IMG/VR virus record: IMGVR_UViG_3300031334_000002
Location: 1-64,000 of that record
Reading direction: 5' to 3' (one strand)
Source: a virus
Length of the DNA: 64,000 bases
A model generated the notes under the pieces. The model did no database searches, was not told where the DNA came from, and was given only the letters and a program-made list of their open reading frames with translations. Positions 26,100 to 35,374 of the stretch are shown here, in pieces (the first letter of the stretch is position 1; every line of letters starts with the position of its first letter). The translations under genes were made by a program, and so were the position numbers.

Positions 26100-27061
26100 T
26101 AGTTACCTCTAAATTTGTTACGGTTTCCGTTTACTGCATCTCTAAGGGGACTATGGCGAGGCTTGATCTTTTGCGGAGCACCTTCCACTCTATTATCTAT
26201 TAGGTTAGTTACTGCTTTTTCCATTTTCATAAGTTTTCTTGTTGCATTTGTTAAGCCTTCGGTGTCACCTAACGCTTGTAAACAAAGTAAAGCCCCTCGT
26301 TGAGCTAAGATTGCATGTAGTTCAGTTGGCATTTGGGGATATGGTGACTCTTCGGCTTGACATATGTAGTCTCCAGAAACTAAATCAGAAGGTAACATAT
26401 CATTATTAATAGTTACTGACTTAGTGTTCTTATTTATAGAGGTTGCTTGTATATCAAACTTTTTCAATTTATTAGGAGACTTACTACCTACTATGTCAAA
26501 TAAAGGATTATTTGCAAAGGTATCAGGAAAGTTATCTATCGTTATAACCGTTTCTGTAGTTCCTTTTGTTATTCCTATAATTTTTCCTGTTTCTTTTACT
26601 AGAACTAGATCGCTAGGTCTTAAATAGAAGTACATGCGTAATTTAGAATTAGGTTGAATAGACAATGAAGGAATAACTACGTTGTTGTTTTCTAAATAAA
26701 AAACCGATGCTTGATTTGTCGAATAAGAACTAGTGTAATCAGATATCTCTTCGAGACTAACTCTTGACAGTTCTGAAGGATTTCCAGCACTGTCAATGTA
26801 TGCAACATCTCTAAGTTTGTTACCTATTGAGCGATAAGGAATCTCATATTGAAAGGGAGCTTCAATATCTGCAGGTATTTCAACATAATTAACTAAATGT
26901 TCCTCGTGTTGTTCCAGCAAGTAAGGGAGAATCCCAGTACTAATCTCTTCGTTCAGTATCTCTAAAAAATCTTCTGACTCAAACGTAGATTGGTCGGTTG
27001 GTATCAGAGCGCGTCTTTTTAGTGATCTGATTAAATCATCAGATGTTAAGGGTTTAGCCAT
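26099..27061 (-). CDS. head-tail adaptor-like (tail tubular A) protein, 320 aa
   Basis: Begins TSDDLIRSLKRRALIPTDQS and continues with a helix-rich adaptor pattern (LEILNEEISTGILPYLLEQ); inserted strand-rich part in residues 90-230; C-terminal helices ELHAILAQRGALLCLQALGD. This is typical of podovirus adaptor proteins that dock below the portal. Neighbour of the nozzle-like gene. AAAGG upstream of ATG. Confidence 0.7.
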   Translation of the reverse strand: MAKPLTSDDLIRSLKRRALIPTDQSTFESEDFLEILNEEISTGILPYLLEQHEEHLVNYVEIPADIEAPFQYEIPYRSIGNKLRDVAYIDSAGNPSELSRVSLEEISDYTSSYSTNQASVFYLENNNVVIPSLSIQPNSKLRMYFYLRPSDLVLVKETGKIIGITKGTTETVITIDNFPDTFANNPLFDIVGSKSPNKLKKFDIQATSINKNTKSVTINNDMLPSDLVSGDYICQAEESPYPQMPTELHAILAQRGALLCLQALGDTEGLTNATRKLMKMEKAVTNLIDNRVEGAPQKIKPRHSPLRDAVNGNRNKFRGN

Positions 27062-27076
27062 TTTTTTATACCTTTA

Positions 27077-27313
27077 TTATTTAGATTTTTTCTTAGATTC
27101 CATTGCAGCCTTGATGAGGTCTTTCATGTCTCCAGACTTAATACTTTTTACTGTGTCTTCGGCAGCTTCTAGTCCTTCTTCTAGTCCTTCGGCATCATCG
27201 GCTACCACTTTTACTGCCATTTTGCCTTTCAATTCTTCTGGCATCTCGCTTCTTTTCATTTCTGATTTCAAGGATTTAATAGCTTCTCTTCTAGCTTTAT
27301 TGTTATTTTTCAT
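27077..27313 (-). CDS. hypothetical small protein, 78 aa
   Basis: Lys/Glu/Ala-rich helical protein (EAIKSLKSEMKRSEMPEELK). It opens a transcription unit, with a late promoter at 27320-27339 that would give a leader of about 10 bases (GGAGAATCA). Could be a virion or assembly helper before the adaptor. Confidence 0.6.
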   Translation of the reverse strand: MKNNNKARREAIKSLKSEMKRSEMPEELKGKMAVKVVADDAEGLEEGLEAAEDTVKSIKSGDMKDLIKAAMESKKKSK

Positions 27314-27812
27314 TGATTCTCCTATTTCTAGTTGTTATTAAACTTTCTATATCGTGCGGTTTTACTAAATCAGCGTCTAGGTCGTAATCTCCTAAGTGTT
27401 TAAAAACATGAAGATATAATAATTCGGAACAATTTCTTCCTGTTTTCCAAGGGTTTTTAACCTTAACCCCAAAAACATTAAGTATATCTACCAACACTAT
27501 TCCTACATTTTGCATAACGCCATAAGGAGCACCTGCTTCCTCGTGGCATTCATTTCTAATTGTTAAGTACAATTCATCAGAAACCTCTATTATATATTCT
27601 TTAACTATGTTGTGTTTTTTAATAAACTGCAACTCAGACATATAGTTTACCATTCCGTCTGAAGCTTGATAAAAAGTATCATACTTAAATATAGGACTGT
27701 CCATTCTAAGGGCAACGTGTGAATACTCTTTATTAGTCCAAAGTCTTATAAGCCAAGAACCTATAGCAAATTTCTTTTTGGACTTTGTAAATACTATGTT
27801 TAATTGTCTCAT
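27303..27812 (-). CDS. permuted NlpC/P60-like protein
   Basis: 169 residues. Pattern of the circularly permuted papain-like fold: early His in EYSHVALRM (about residue 33) and late nucleophile-type Cys in TGRNCSELLYLHVF (about residue 133), with a DTFYQAS strand between. Family members cleave amide bonds in peptidoglycan or lipids. In this tail-gene setting it could aid cell-wall penetration or serve as endolysin. Substrate unknown. Confidence 0.65.
   Translation of the reverse strand: MRQLNIVFTKSKKKFAIGSWLIRLWTNKEYSHVALRMDSPIFKYDTFYQASDGMVNYMSELQFIKKHNIVKEYIIEVSDELYLTIRNECHEEAGAPYGVMQNVGIVLVDILNVFGVKVKNPWKTGRNCSELLYLHVFKHLGDYDLDADLVKPHDIESLITTRNRRINEK
27320..27339 (-). promoter_or_regulatory. 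T7-like late promoter P2
   Basis: Minus strand AATAACAACTAGAAATAGGA, followed by GAATCA and the ATG at 27313. The probable start base lies in the GGAG that also serves as ribosome site. It lies inside the 3' end of the NlpC/P60-like gene. Confidence 0.75.
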
Positions 27813-28438
27813 TTTACGTACGCTCTTACTGTTGCCTTTACGCCAACATCAGTGGTTCCGTTTGATGTATATTTTATTCTAATTATTAAACCTAAGAGGT
27901 TTGTTTCAGTAATGGCTTTGTTTTTTGCGTGAGCATATCCCACGGTGTTATCTGATTTATGTATATCAATAGGAATACTATCTAGGTATAAGTGGATATC
28001 CTGCCCTGATACTGGGTGAGCTATGCTCATTGATACAACGTCATCTCTATGAAAATCATACGCTATGAGGTGTCCGTCTTTTACAAATAAGTCTGATGTC
28101 ACTGTATAATCAAAGCTAGTGGTCGTTCCTGCTGTTGCTGTAAAGATAATGCCCTTATCGGACACCCTGTCTCCACCTTGGGGAATGACCTCTTCGTATT
28201 TAACTACTGACTTGTCAGGTGCGGATGCTCCTGTGTGTGAGCTAAGTAATGCGACTAGCAAGGTCTCTTCTTCGGTTGATAAGGGTGCTTTAAAGTTTAT
28301 ATCTAAGTTATCGTTTGCCGCTGATACACTAGCTAATGCTATAGTTATAGAAGACTCTACGATCTCTTTGTTAAGTTGAACCATGTCTACTTTGTTATTT
28401 AAAGTAGCCAAAGAAATGTTGTAATTGTAATTAGTCAT
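27809..28438 (-). CDS. structural protein, 209 aa
   Basis: Start at MTNYNYN, which has GGAGAACAAA before it; four codons are open above. Strand-rich, Asp/Ser-rich sequence (TATAGTTTSFDYTVTSDLFV) like fibre-associated or baseplate beta-sandwich domains. Lies between fibre gene and NlpC/P60-like gene. Confidence 0.6.
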   Translation of the reverse strand: MTNYNYNISLATLNNKVDMVQLNKEIVESSITIALASVSAANDNLDINFKAPLSTEEETLLVALLSSHTGASAPDKSVVKYEEVIPQGGDRVSDKGIIFTATAGTTTSFDYTVTSDLFVKDGHLIAYDFHRDDVVSMSIAHPVSGQDIHLYLDSIPIDIHKSDNTVGYAHAKNKAITETNLLGLIIRIKYTSNGTTDVGVKATVRAYVK

Positions 28439-29940
28439 TTTGTTCTCCAAACTTCTATGACACTTTCATACACTCTAGATTCCCTATTTGATCTTTCAGG
28501 TCTAAGTTGTAACGTAAAGGTGTGGTTTCCTACTGATAAGTTCTCAGCATAGTGTAGTAAATTGTTTTGTATTCTTTGATCTTCTCTGCTGTCTTTTGGT
28601 TCTATCCTTAGTTCTTTGACTTCTACTCCGTCAAGTAATACTCTAACTAATATGTCGTTAGCTGTCGAGCCATGGCTCCAAAAGAAATCAGCGTTTAGCC
28701 TGTATGTGTTAGTTCCAGTAGACTCTGTTACAGTAAAAGGTAGTTCATCATAAGTAACAAAGGAGTTTCCTGTAACAGTCACAGTTGCTATTCTCGTTGT
28801 ACTGTCTGCGTCTCTTCCGAATACTACTGAATTTAGTTGTGTTTGCAGTTTTCCTATTGCAACAAGTATAGAATCCGATGCTGTTACTAGTGTTGTGTTC
28901 GCAAAGGATAATCCAGTTAAGATGGTTGACCTAACTGTTTCAGCAAAGTCGTTGATTGTTGACGATAGTTGAGTCCCTGTGTGATTAGATCTAGCTCGAT
29001 TATTAGTATCCCTTACGTTCAGTTGTGCAGGAGTTTCATAGCCTTGCGGATTAGAGTTGTTGTACTTTAGGTTCAATGCTGTTTGTGTTGCTGTGGATAT
29101 TGGTTTGTTTAAATCACTTGTGTTATCTACGTTTCCTAGACCTACATCTGTTTTGTCTAGTTGAGAGTTTACCCAAAATGATCCATTATATTGCAAAACT
29201 TCTCCAGTTGTCTGAGTCGGTACTTGAACATCAGTAAGCTCATCTAAGGTTAGGTTCATTAGTGTGCTTATTGGAACTTTAAACCAAGCACAAGGTCTAA
29301 CGTCTACTGCGCCTCCTCCAGTTACCGTTCTAAAGTTTACGACATCTCCTGCGATATATTGTACCGGAGCAGGCAATTCTACAAAACCCGAGTTATTAGA
29401 TTGTAAACCTGTGGTTGCCACGTTTGTGTTGTTTTGAGTTACGGCTATTTCTGTGTTCGTTCCTGAAGTTTCAGCTTGATACGATACAGCAAACAATCTA
29501 GCATTTACTGGTATAGTTACGCCTATGTTTCCTGTTGATCCGTTTCCGAATGAAAACTCTAAACTATTATTAGCTAGTCCTCCGTTTTCTTCAGCCCATA
29601 TAGCAAATATACCAAATTCGTTTGGAGTAACAGTTAACTCTTCTAGTGCGCTTCTTACGTCTTTTGAAACGAAACTAGAACTGTCTAATCTTACAGAATT
29701 TGCAAAATTAGGGAATGAAACGTAGTTAATTCCTTCTGTCGATGATAGGTCAGAAACGCCATCATTTACTACAACCTCTCCTGCGTTTATAAGAGGAGTT
29801 AATTCTAGTACGGAATCTACTGTTGCTAGAGATATGTAATCTTGTGCATTTATTTCTATTTCACCCAATGCTGGAATGTCTATTCCTAAAACATTAAGAT
29901 CTATGATGGTCCCCGTGGTGTTTTTTAATATCTTAGACAT
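28435..29940 (-). CDS. tail fibre-like protein, 501 aa
   Basis: Contains the fibre signatures NRARSNHTGTQLSSTINDF (about residues 315-335) and TDVGLGNVDNTSDLNKPIST, found in many phage side fibres, then a beta-sandwich C terminus (TYRLNADFFWSHGS). N-terminal part has small strand-rich domains. Likely a trimeric receptor-contacting or fibre-connecting protein. Confidence 0.72.
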   Translation of the reverse strand: MSKILKNTTGTIIDLNVLGIDIPALGEIEINAQDYISLATVDSVLELTPLINAGEVVVNDGVSDLSSTEGINYVSFPNFANSVRLDSSSFVSKDVRSALEELTVTPNEFGIFAIWAEENGGLANNSLEFSFGNGSTGNIGVTIPVNARLFAVSYQAETSGTNTEIAVTQNNTNVATTGLQSNNSGFVELPAPVQYIAGDVVNFRTVTGGGAVDVRPCAWFKVPISTLMNLTLDELTDVQVPTQTTGEVLQYNGSFWVNSQLDKTDVGLGNVDNTSDLNKPISTATQTALNLKYNNSNPQGYETPAQLNVRDTNNRARSNHTGTQLSSTINDFAETVRSTILTGLSFANTTLVTASDSILVAIGKLQTQLNSVVFGRDADSTTRIATVTVTGNSFVTYDELPFTVTESTGTNTYRLNADFFWSHGSTANDILVRVLLDGVEVKELRIEPKDSREDQRIQNNLLHYAENLSVGNHTFTLQLRPERSNRESRVYESVIEVWRTK

Positions 29941-30416
29941 TAAGAATTACTCCCAGATAAGTTTATACCAACTACCACATTTTTAGCTGATCCTCCAGTT
30001 AGCCTAACCGCTAACTGCCTACCGGTAGTAACAGGTACTGATATTGTTCCACTATCTCCTACCTTAGACGACGTTACTGAGATTGTAGTTAGTATTGTTA
30101 AATTGGCGGAATCTCCCTCGTGTTCGTATATTGTGAGAGTATAAGTATTTAAGTTTTCAGTTGATATATAGATCCTAACAATATTTGCATTATTAAACGT
30201 GACAGCGCGACCCGATCTATTTGAAGAAACTCCTTCGTTACGGAGCCATGTATTTGCACTTATGTTACCAGATCTTCCCCATGAGAACCCCGGAGAAGCC
30301 GATGTTGCAACTTTAGTACTAAGTTCTTCAATAGCACCCTGTACATCATCGGAAGCAAATCCATTACTATCGTTATCAAAAGGAATAGATTCTGCAACCT
30401 GAGATTTTTTTATCAT
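29940..30416 (-). CDS. virion structural protein, 158 aa
   Basis: Short helical N terminus with the fibre-adapter block GFASDDVQGAIEELSTK, then a compact beta domain (VTFNNANIVRIYISTENL). The same DVQ-A-IEE block occurs in the fibres at 33494 and 36846, which suggests a fibre subunit or head decoration fibre. Confidence 0.6.
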   Translation of the reverse strand: MIKKSQVAESIPFDNDSNGFASDDVQGAIEELSTKVATSASPGFSWGRSGNISANTWLRNEGVSSNRSGRAVTFNNANIVRIYISTENLNTYTLTIYEHEGDSANLTILTTISVTSSKVGDSGTISVPVTTGRQLAVRLTGGSAKNVVVGINLSGSNS

Positions 30417-30718
30417 CCTAGATCCGTCACAACGACATCTACCGTTCCACTGTCAGTGATCATAAAAACCGATTGCCCTTTAATTGCAATTTCAATCCAT
30501 TGTTTTTTTAAAAGAGGTTCTCCTGATGCAACCGTTAATCCCGTTGGACCAACGTATACAGTCTTTGTTCCCTTATTATAGATTCTAACAAATTCTCTTT
30601 CATCAATGTTAGTTGTGGCTCCTATAGCCTCTACTTGAACAATACCTACCGAAATTACTTCTTGCTCATATAGATCAGAGTTAGTGTCATCAAATTCTCC
30701 AGATACTTGTATGCTCAT
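30413..30718 (-). CDS. virion-associated beta protein, 101 aa
   Basis: Strand-rich (EFVRIYNKGTKTVYVGPTGL) with the layout of small phage head-fibre or decoration domains; the C-terminal half of the protein at 31096 has the same feel (ITIQNLDNRAVFLGNASVTI). Overlaps the next gene by 4 bases. Confidence 0.55.
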   Translation of the reverse strand: MSIQVSGEFDDTNSDLYEQEVISVGIVQVEAIGATTNIDEREFVRIYNKGTKTVYVGPTGLTVASGEPLLKKQWIEIAIKGQSVFMITDSGTVDVVVTDLG

Positions 30719-30719
30719 T

Positions 30720-31037
30720 TTATTTTGTCCGTTTTCTTGTAGTTTTTGGTTTTTTTATTTTTTCTAATTCTTCTTTTAGAAGTTTGTTTTCTTGTTTTAA
30801 TTCTTCTGCAAATTCAACTACTTTACTGTTTTCTTCTTTTACCGCCAAACAAAGCTCATCATAAGACATTTCTATTTGAAGTGCATTCGCTATTTTACTC
30901 TGCAAATCCTGAACTAATTTAAAGGAATGATATGCTTTAGATACGTCTTCACAATCTAAATTATCTAATTTTACGTTTTGTGCTATTAATTTTAATAGAT
31001 AACCACTAACTAAATGATCCGACTTTACAAACTTCAT
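30720..31037 (-). CDS. coiled-coil protein, 105 aa
   Basis: Start at the ATG after CGGAGTGTTT; a GTG two codons above is possible. Residues 55-100 form a Glu/Lys coiled coil ending in a basic tail (KKPKTTRKRTK). Encoded directly after a terminator, within the fibre cluster. Could be an assembly chaperone. Confidence 0.6.
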   Translation of the reverse strand: MKFVKSDHLVSGYLLKLIAQNVKLDNLDCEDVSKAYHSFKLVQDLQSKIANALQIEMSYDELCLAVKEENSKVVEFAEELKQENKLLKEELEKIKKPKTTRKRTK

Positions 31038-31056
31038 AAACACTCCGAGTTAAATT

Positions 31057-31086
31057 AAAAATAGGGGCATCTTCATAATACCCCTA
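31057..31086 (-). terminator. Rho-independent terminator
   Basis: Minus strand TAGGGG, 13-base loop, CCCCTA, then TTTTTAAT. Lies between the genes ending at 31096 and starting at 31037. Confidence 0.75.
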
Positions 31087-31095
31087 AAATTAAAA

Positions 31096-31851
31096 TTATG
31101 CAAGTTCTAAAATACGAATATCCGCAGTACCAGAAGCTGAAATTGCATGAAAGTCTAGTCCCGAACCGACTTTCAGTGTAATCGAACCTCTTGCTGGAAC
31201 TCTAATTCCGTTAGAGATCGTAACACTGGCGTTTCCAAGAAAAACGGCTCTATTATCTAGGTTTTGAATCGTTATCTCTTTCCTTTCGGTTAAAGCTGAC
31301 GATACTAACTGAGTTGCAACATTTGTAACACTTATTGCAGAAGTAGCAAACCCCGTTGCTGCTCTATCAACCACTTTAAGGTCTGTATTTGTTGACACTC
31401 CTGCTAAAGTGGTGCCGTCGCCAATTCTTAGTGAATCAAAGTTAGCCCCAGTGTGTTCAAGTTGAACGTTAAGGTCGCCAGCAGTAATTTGAATATCACC
31501 AGTAGCTGATGTTAGTTTCACAGGCAGAGGTTGGTTGTTTGCAGGTGTTATGCTGTCTTCGATAACTTCAACAACAGCGCCATCTAGTCTAAACTTAACC
31601 GGACTGTCCAGTGTAGCATTAACGTTAATAGAACCGTCAGCTTGGACATCTAATTCATCACCATCAGAATCAACTATAGAAATACCACCAGTAGATCCTG
31701 CTAAATTAACATCGAGCGCTTGTACTGCTCCTGTTGTGTTTGTGTGCGTCAGTAATGTTCCGTCCGAAGAACGAAGATAAGCACCAACAGAATCACTATC
31801 TGCAATTTCTGTTGGATCGAAAATTAATTGGTCTTTTCCAATTACACTCAT
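31096..31851 (-). CDS. virion protein, 251 aa
   Basis: Beta-rich with Asp/Gly loops (GGISIVDSDGDELDVQADGS), N-terminal block FDPTEIADSDSVGAYLRSSD and C-terminal small beta domain (GNASVTISNGIRVPARGSIT). Resembles phage head-decoration or fibre knob modules. GGGAGG ribosome site. It ends at a terminator. Confidence 0.6.
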   Translation of the reverse strand: MSVIGKDQLIFDPTEIADSDSVGAYLRSSDGTLLTHTNTTGAVQALDVNLAGSTGGISIVDSDGDELDVQADGSINVNATLDSPVKFRLDGAVVEVIEDSITPANNQPLPVKLTSATGDIQITAGDLNVQLEHTGANFDSLRIGDGTTLAGVSTNTDLKVVDRAATGFATSAISVTNVATQLVSSALTERKEITIQNLDNRAVFLGNASVTISNGIRVPARGSITLKVGSGLDFHAISASGTADIRILELA

Positions 31852-31866
31852 AAAACCTCCCTAAGG

Positions 31867-32808
31867 TTATGTCCAGTAAACCAATTCTACAGTTTTACCG
31901 GGTTTATTTGTTTCAAAGAATATCGTAACGCTAGTTGTTAAAAGGTTATCTTCTGTATATATAATCGCCCTCTTTAATTCAAGAAAACTCCCTGCTGCGT
32001 CATATTTTATTTTTAGTTTTGTATCGTTCTCTCTTACTTTTATAGTAAATTTTTTGGTATTATCAGGTAGTGCTATTGATTGTTCAGTATTAGCCAATAG
32101 CACCGTCAGGTTTACGATTGTTGGAGTTCTCGAACTTGATTCTAAAGTCACTTCAATAGGACTTGTATCTATAACCTCAAAGGTTTTTTCATAAGGATTA
32201 TAAACATACTTAATGTCGTTTTGTTGAGGGAAATCGTAAGTCTTTACTAAACTTGAGATACCATCCTGTATTGTATCGAAATTAAACCCCGTATCAAAAT
32301 CTGAAATACTAGATTGACCTATTACTTCATTTTCTATTTGTATTTTATTACCAAGTAACATTTTAACATTAAACTCTGGTATGTTATTTAAAACGAGTTG
32401 ACTTGCTAAGGCTGTAATTCCTGCAGGATCATTGAAAGCCACTGGCACTTCTATTCCTGTTCTACCGGGTATTTCAGGATCTACTCCTGTCCCTCCTACA
32501 TTATACCAAACATAAAATTGTTTTTCGTTCTGTCCCGAGTTAATAAGAAATGTTTTATTATTTAAACTTCCAGCAACATCAGCTAAAGTAGTTAAGTTAT
32601 ATATTCCTCTTTTTTCATCATAGTAAAAATCAGCACTTTCTACTGAGTCATTACCGTCGTAAGCTAAAACAACATGACTCCAATAAGATCCTACGATATT
32701 GTCAGTATCGATGACACGTAAAGCGTCCGCTTCTTGAGAGTGAACATTCTTTAAGACCCCTCCGGGGTCTAAGTTACTAGCATACTTCCTTGTTGGTCTA
32801 CCTACCAC
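31867..32808 (-). CDS. virion protein, 313 aa
   Basis: Start set at the GTG after AGAGGTATATA (overlapping the previous stop); a longer frame to 32847 is open but overlaps the neighbour. Mostly beta (EVTLESSSRTPTIVNLTVLL). Residues 60-190 include a FYVWYN / IEVPVAFNDPAG block also seen in the nozzle-like protein (YFVYFDEDG / IAVRVRYNSG), suggesting a shared inserted domain. Tail or fibre-associated. Confidence 0.55.
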   Translation of the reverse strand: MVGRPTRKYASNLDPGGVLKNVHSQEADALRVIDTDNIVGSYWSHVVLAYDGNDSVESADFYYDEKRGIYNLTTLADVAGSLNNKTFLINSGQNEKQFYVWYNVGGTGVDPEIPGRTGIEVPVAFNDPAGITALASQLVLNNIPEFNVKMLLGNKIQIENEVIGQSSISDFDTGFNFDTIQDGISSLVKTYDFPQQNDIKYVYNPYEKTFEVIDTSPIEVTLESSSRTPTIVNLTVLLANTEQSIALPDNTKKFTIKVRENDTKLKIKYDAAGSFLELKRAIIYTEDNLLTTSVTIFFETNKPGKTVELVYWT

Positions 32809-33484
32809 TATATACCTCTTTTGCCGAAAGCTGAATAGGATGATCAACTAAAGGGAAATATATTGAGAAAACATCACTCCAGTTTCCGTGAGTTCTTTTT
32901 ATTAGAAAATCACAGACTAATCCTGCGAAACGCATACTTAAAAAATTACGCTTTAACATCTCGACTTTAACCCATGTTAAAAGTTTTCCAGAGGTATGAG
33001 GTCTAGATTTCATGCAAGCAATAATACAAGCTACTCCCAATAAAGGCAAGAGGAGTCCACCTATAATAGGACAGTTTACTGCTACGTACAAAACCCAGTC
33101 TCTCGGGTGTATCAATCTTACTTCTTTATCTTTAACGTTATTATAAAAAAACAACTTTTGATTCTTTATTTCAGCCATGATCTCTTTATGAAAAACCCAG
33201 TCTTCCCTGTAACTAATTAACATTATGGCAATCAATTGATCAGGAGACATATAAGTGTCTCTTTTGTGAGCAACTCCAAATTCAACGTGTGAGGGGTTTT
33301 GCATGAACAACCCTTGTCCTACCCTGCATTTTTCTATAGAACGCTTTAAAATAGCAATTCTGGCTCTCTGATCGTTACCTTTTCTCTCCTCTAAGAGTAT
33401 ATGTTGTAGAGTCCAGAGTAGTCCATTCTCAGCTCCACTTTCATCTGGTTTTGAATTTGTTAGTCCGTATTTATCTATAAACAT
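32798..33484 (-). CDS. hypothetical protein, 228 aa
   Basis: Not structural-looking: mixed helical protein with a hydrophobic stretch (CPIIGGLLLPLLGVACIIACM, residues 138-158) and a Trp-rich body. A MSPDQLIAIMLIS block suggests a helical enzyme or chaperone. Encoded in the fibre cluster, so it may modify or chaperone a fibre, or be a virion membrane-interacting protein. Confidence 0.55.
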   Translation of the reverse strand: MFIDKYGLTNSKPDESGAENGLLWTLQHILLEERKGNDQRARIAILKRSIEKCRVGQGLFMQNPSHVEFGVAHKRDTYMSPDQLIAIMLISYREDWVFHKEIMAEIKNQKLFFYNNVKDKEVRLIHPRDWVLYVAVNCPIIGGLLLPLLGVACIIACMKSRPHTSGKLLTWVKVEMLKRNFLSMRFAGLVCDFLIKRTHGNWSDVFSIYFPLVDHPIQLSAKEVYSGR

Positions 33485-33493
33485 TATTATCCA

Positions 33494-35014
33494 TTATATA
33501 TGAGTTACGAGTGCTCTAAATGACAATTCCGTAGATATGTGTCCTGTTATATCAGTAGAATCATACGTAACTTGACCATCGTTGTCTATGTCAAATGTTA
33601 CCCCAGATAAGTCTCCCAAGCTGGAGTATGAGATTTCCCAGACACCACCACGATTGAGTCCTAAAATCTCGAATGCTTCAAATAGATCCAAAGTTGCATC
33701 TCTACTTACTGATACTAAGGCTTTAAAAGACCTAACAACAAGTTTATCAAATAGTAAACCAGTCACATCAAGTCCACTTACGTTGTTTGCTCCTATAAAA
33801 CTAGTTAGATCTATATCTCCACTAGCCTTGGCTAAAGATCCAGCAGGAGTTGCGTTGTTTATGTATGTCTTTATTGCGTCAACCGACGGAGCTTGATCTG
33901 TTTCGTTCCCTGTTGTGGAGTTCACCACTGCTGATGTTTTAGCCCGTGCATCTGTAAAATAAAGGTTAGCGATTCCTTCACTGAGACCATCAGTATCCTC
34001 GGCAGCAAAATCTATACCAAATAGCGAACTAAAATTAGAGATAGCTACTTTTTCATTGTCAACTTCTTCAATGGCATCCTGAACGTTGGTTGCTATGATG
34101 TCGCCTGCGGGAGTAAACGTAATCTCTGAAGCTTCGTCCTTAGTTAACACTGCAGTATCTACGTAATTTTTTACAGTTAGTGATGTTGGCACTTTCGTAT
34201 CGTCTGCTGTAGAAAGAGTATCATCTAGATCAATAACTCCTGTTTTGAAATTATCTAACTCGATATTACTGACTGTATTACTATCTAGGTCTATAGTTTT
34301 ATTGAGTAAGGATTGAGTATGGGTTGTCGTTGCAATTTCTCTTAGATCGCCAACTTCGCCCACTTTCATTTTAGAAGTAAGAGTTGAATCGAACCCCAAA
34401 GCAACGTTAGTTGCATCCGACATTTCAACAGTTAGACCGGCAGTGCCTAAATCGGCAGAGACTTCAGTTCCTCCATCGTTTACTGTAATATTTGCATCAG
34501 AGACATCTAAATTAGTCGAGTTTATTGAAGTTGTTGTTCCATTGACAGTGAGATCACCAGTTACAATCATGTCTTGAATGCCAGTAACATTGCCAGAATC
34601 GTCAACAGTAATTGACGTTTGTTCCATGTCAACCCCAGTAGTTCCAACAGATTTTAATAATCTATTATCTGCAACTGGAGATATTCTGTTTACTTTTTCA
34701 TCTAATCCATCTTGTATTTTCTGAGAAGACCATAAAGTTGATGTTGTTGTTTGCGCGTCATCCTGTACTCTATGTTCTTCTATTTCAAAATTTAAAAGAA
34801 GGTCATGGTCAATGACAGTTTCATCAACATCTAAAACTAGGGTCTCGTTGCCAAATGGGTTGCCTATTGATTTGGTTATTTTTCCTGATAACGCAGGTTG
34901 TATTTTATCATCTAAGAATCCAGAGCTACTATCAGAGATTCTAGTCTTAACTCGAATGTCAGTGCCACCTGTAGCTAATAGATCTATTCCAAGTCTTTTG
35001 TACGTGTTTGCCAT
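33494..35014 (-). CDS. tail/head fibre protein, 506 aa
   Basis: Fibre blocks: TQSLLNKTIDLDSNTVSNIE, TSLTVKNYVDTAV, NVQDAIEEVDNEKV (about residues 225-325). The last 90 residues form a domain clearly related to the C terminus of the protein at 39833 (shared pattern D-GQ-TY-S-D-T-H-S). The N-terminal 45 residues probably dock to the virion. GGAGGCATTAG upstream. Confidence 0.7.
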   Translation of the reverse strand: MANTYKRLGIDLLATGGTDIRVKTRISDSSSGFLDDKIQPALSGKITKSIGNPFGNETLVLDVDETVIDHDLLLNFEIEEHRVQDDAQTTTSTLWSSQKIQDGLDEKVNRISPVADNRLLKSVGTTGVDMEQTSITVDDSGNVTGIQDMIVTGDLTVNGTTTSINSTNLDVSDANITVNDGGTEVSADLGTAGLTVEMSDATNVALGFDSTLTSKMKVGEVGDLREIATTTHTQSLLNKTIDLDSNTVSNIELDNFKTGVIDLDDTLSTADDTKVPTSLTVKNYVDTAVLTKDEASEITFTPAGDIIATNVQDAIEEVDNEKVAISNFSSLFGIDFAAEDTDGLSEGIANLYFTDARAKTSAVVNSTTGNETDQAPSVDAIKTYINNATPAGSLAKASGDIDLTSFIGANNVSGLDVTGLLFDKLVVRSFKALVSVSRDATLDLFEAFEILGLNRGGVWEISYSSLGDLSGVTFDIDNDGQVTYDSTDITGHISTELSFRALVTHI

Positions 35015-35017
35015 GTC

Positions 35018-35374
35018 CTAATGCCTCCGCTTACCTGAAAACTCAACTACTTCGATATCACACGAACCGCTATTAATAACAAAAGCAACTCTAATGTAAT
35101 TAACACCCATTTCAGAAACATCCCAAATATGAGTTCCTGTTGCATCGGTTACATTCTGAACAGACTCATCAATCCTAGAAAAACTTTGACCATTAGTTGA
35201 AACCTCTAGGTAAAGGTCCATATCAAGTCCTACTCCATTCAAATAATCAACTTGAACCGAAAACGTATTCTCAACACCAGATATATCATAATCTTCAGTT
35301 GTAGTGTCAGAACTAATAGATTCTGGACCTTCTAGTATTTTCTTTTTTACAATAGCGTCAAGAAAGTTACCCAT
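35018..35374 (-). CDS. virion-associated beta protein, 118 aa
   Basis: Short helical N-terminus then beta-sandwich (FSVQVDYLNGVGLDMDLYLE ...IRVAFVINSGSCDIE). Similar small proteins co-occur with phage fibres. TAATG-type overlap with the preceding gene. Confidence 0.55.
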   Translation of the reverse strand: MGNFLDAIVKKKILEGPESISSDTTTEDYDISGVENTFSVQVDYLNGVGLDMDLYLEVSTNGQSFSRIDESVQNVTDATGTHIWDVSEMGVNYIRVAFVINSGSCDIEVVEFSGKRRH

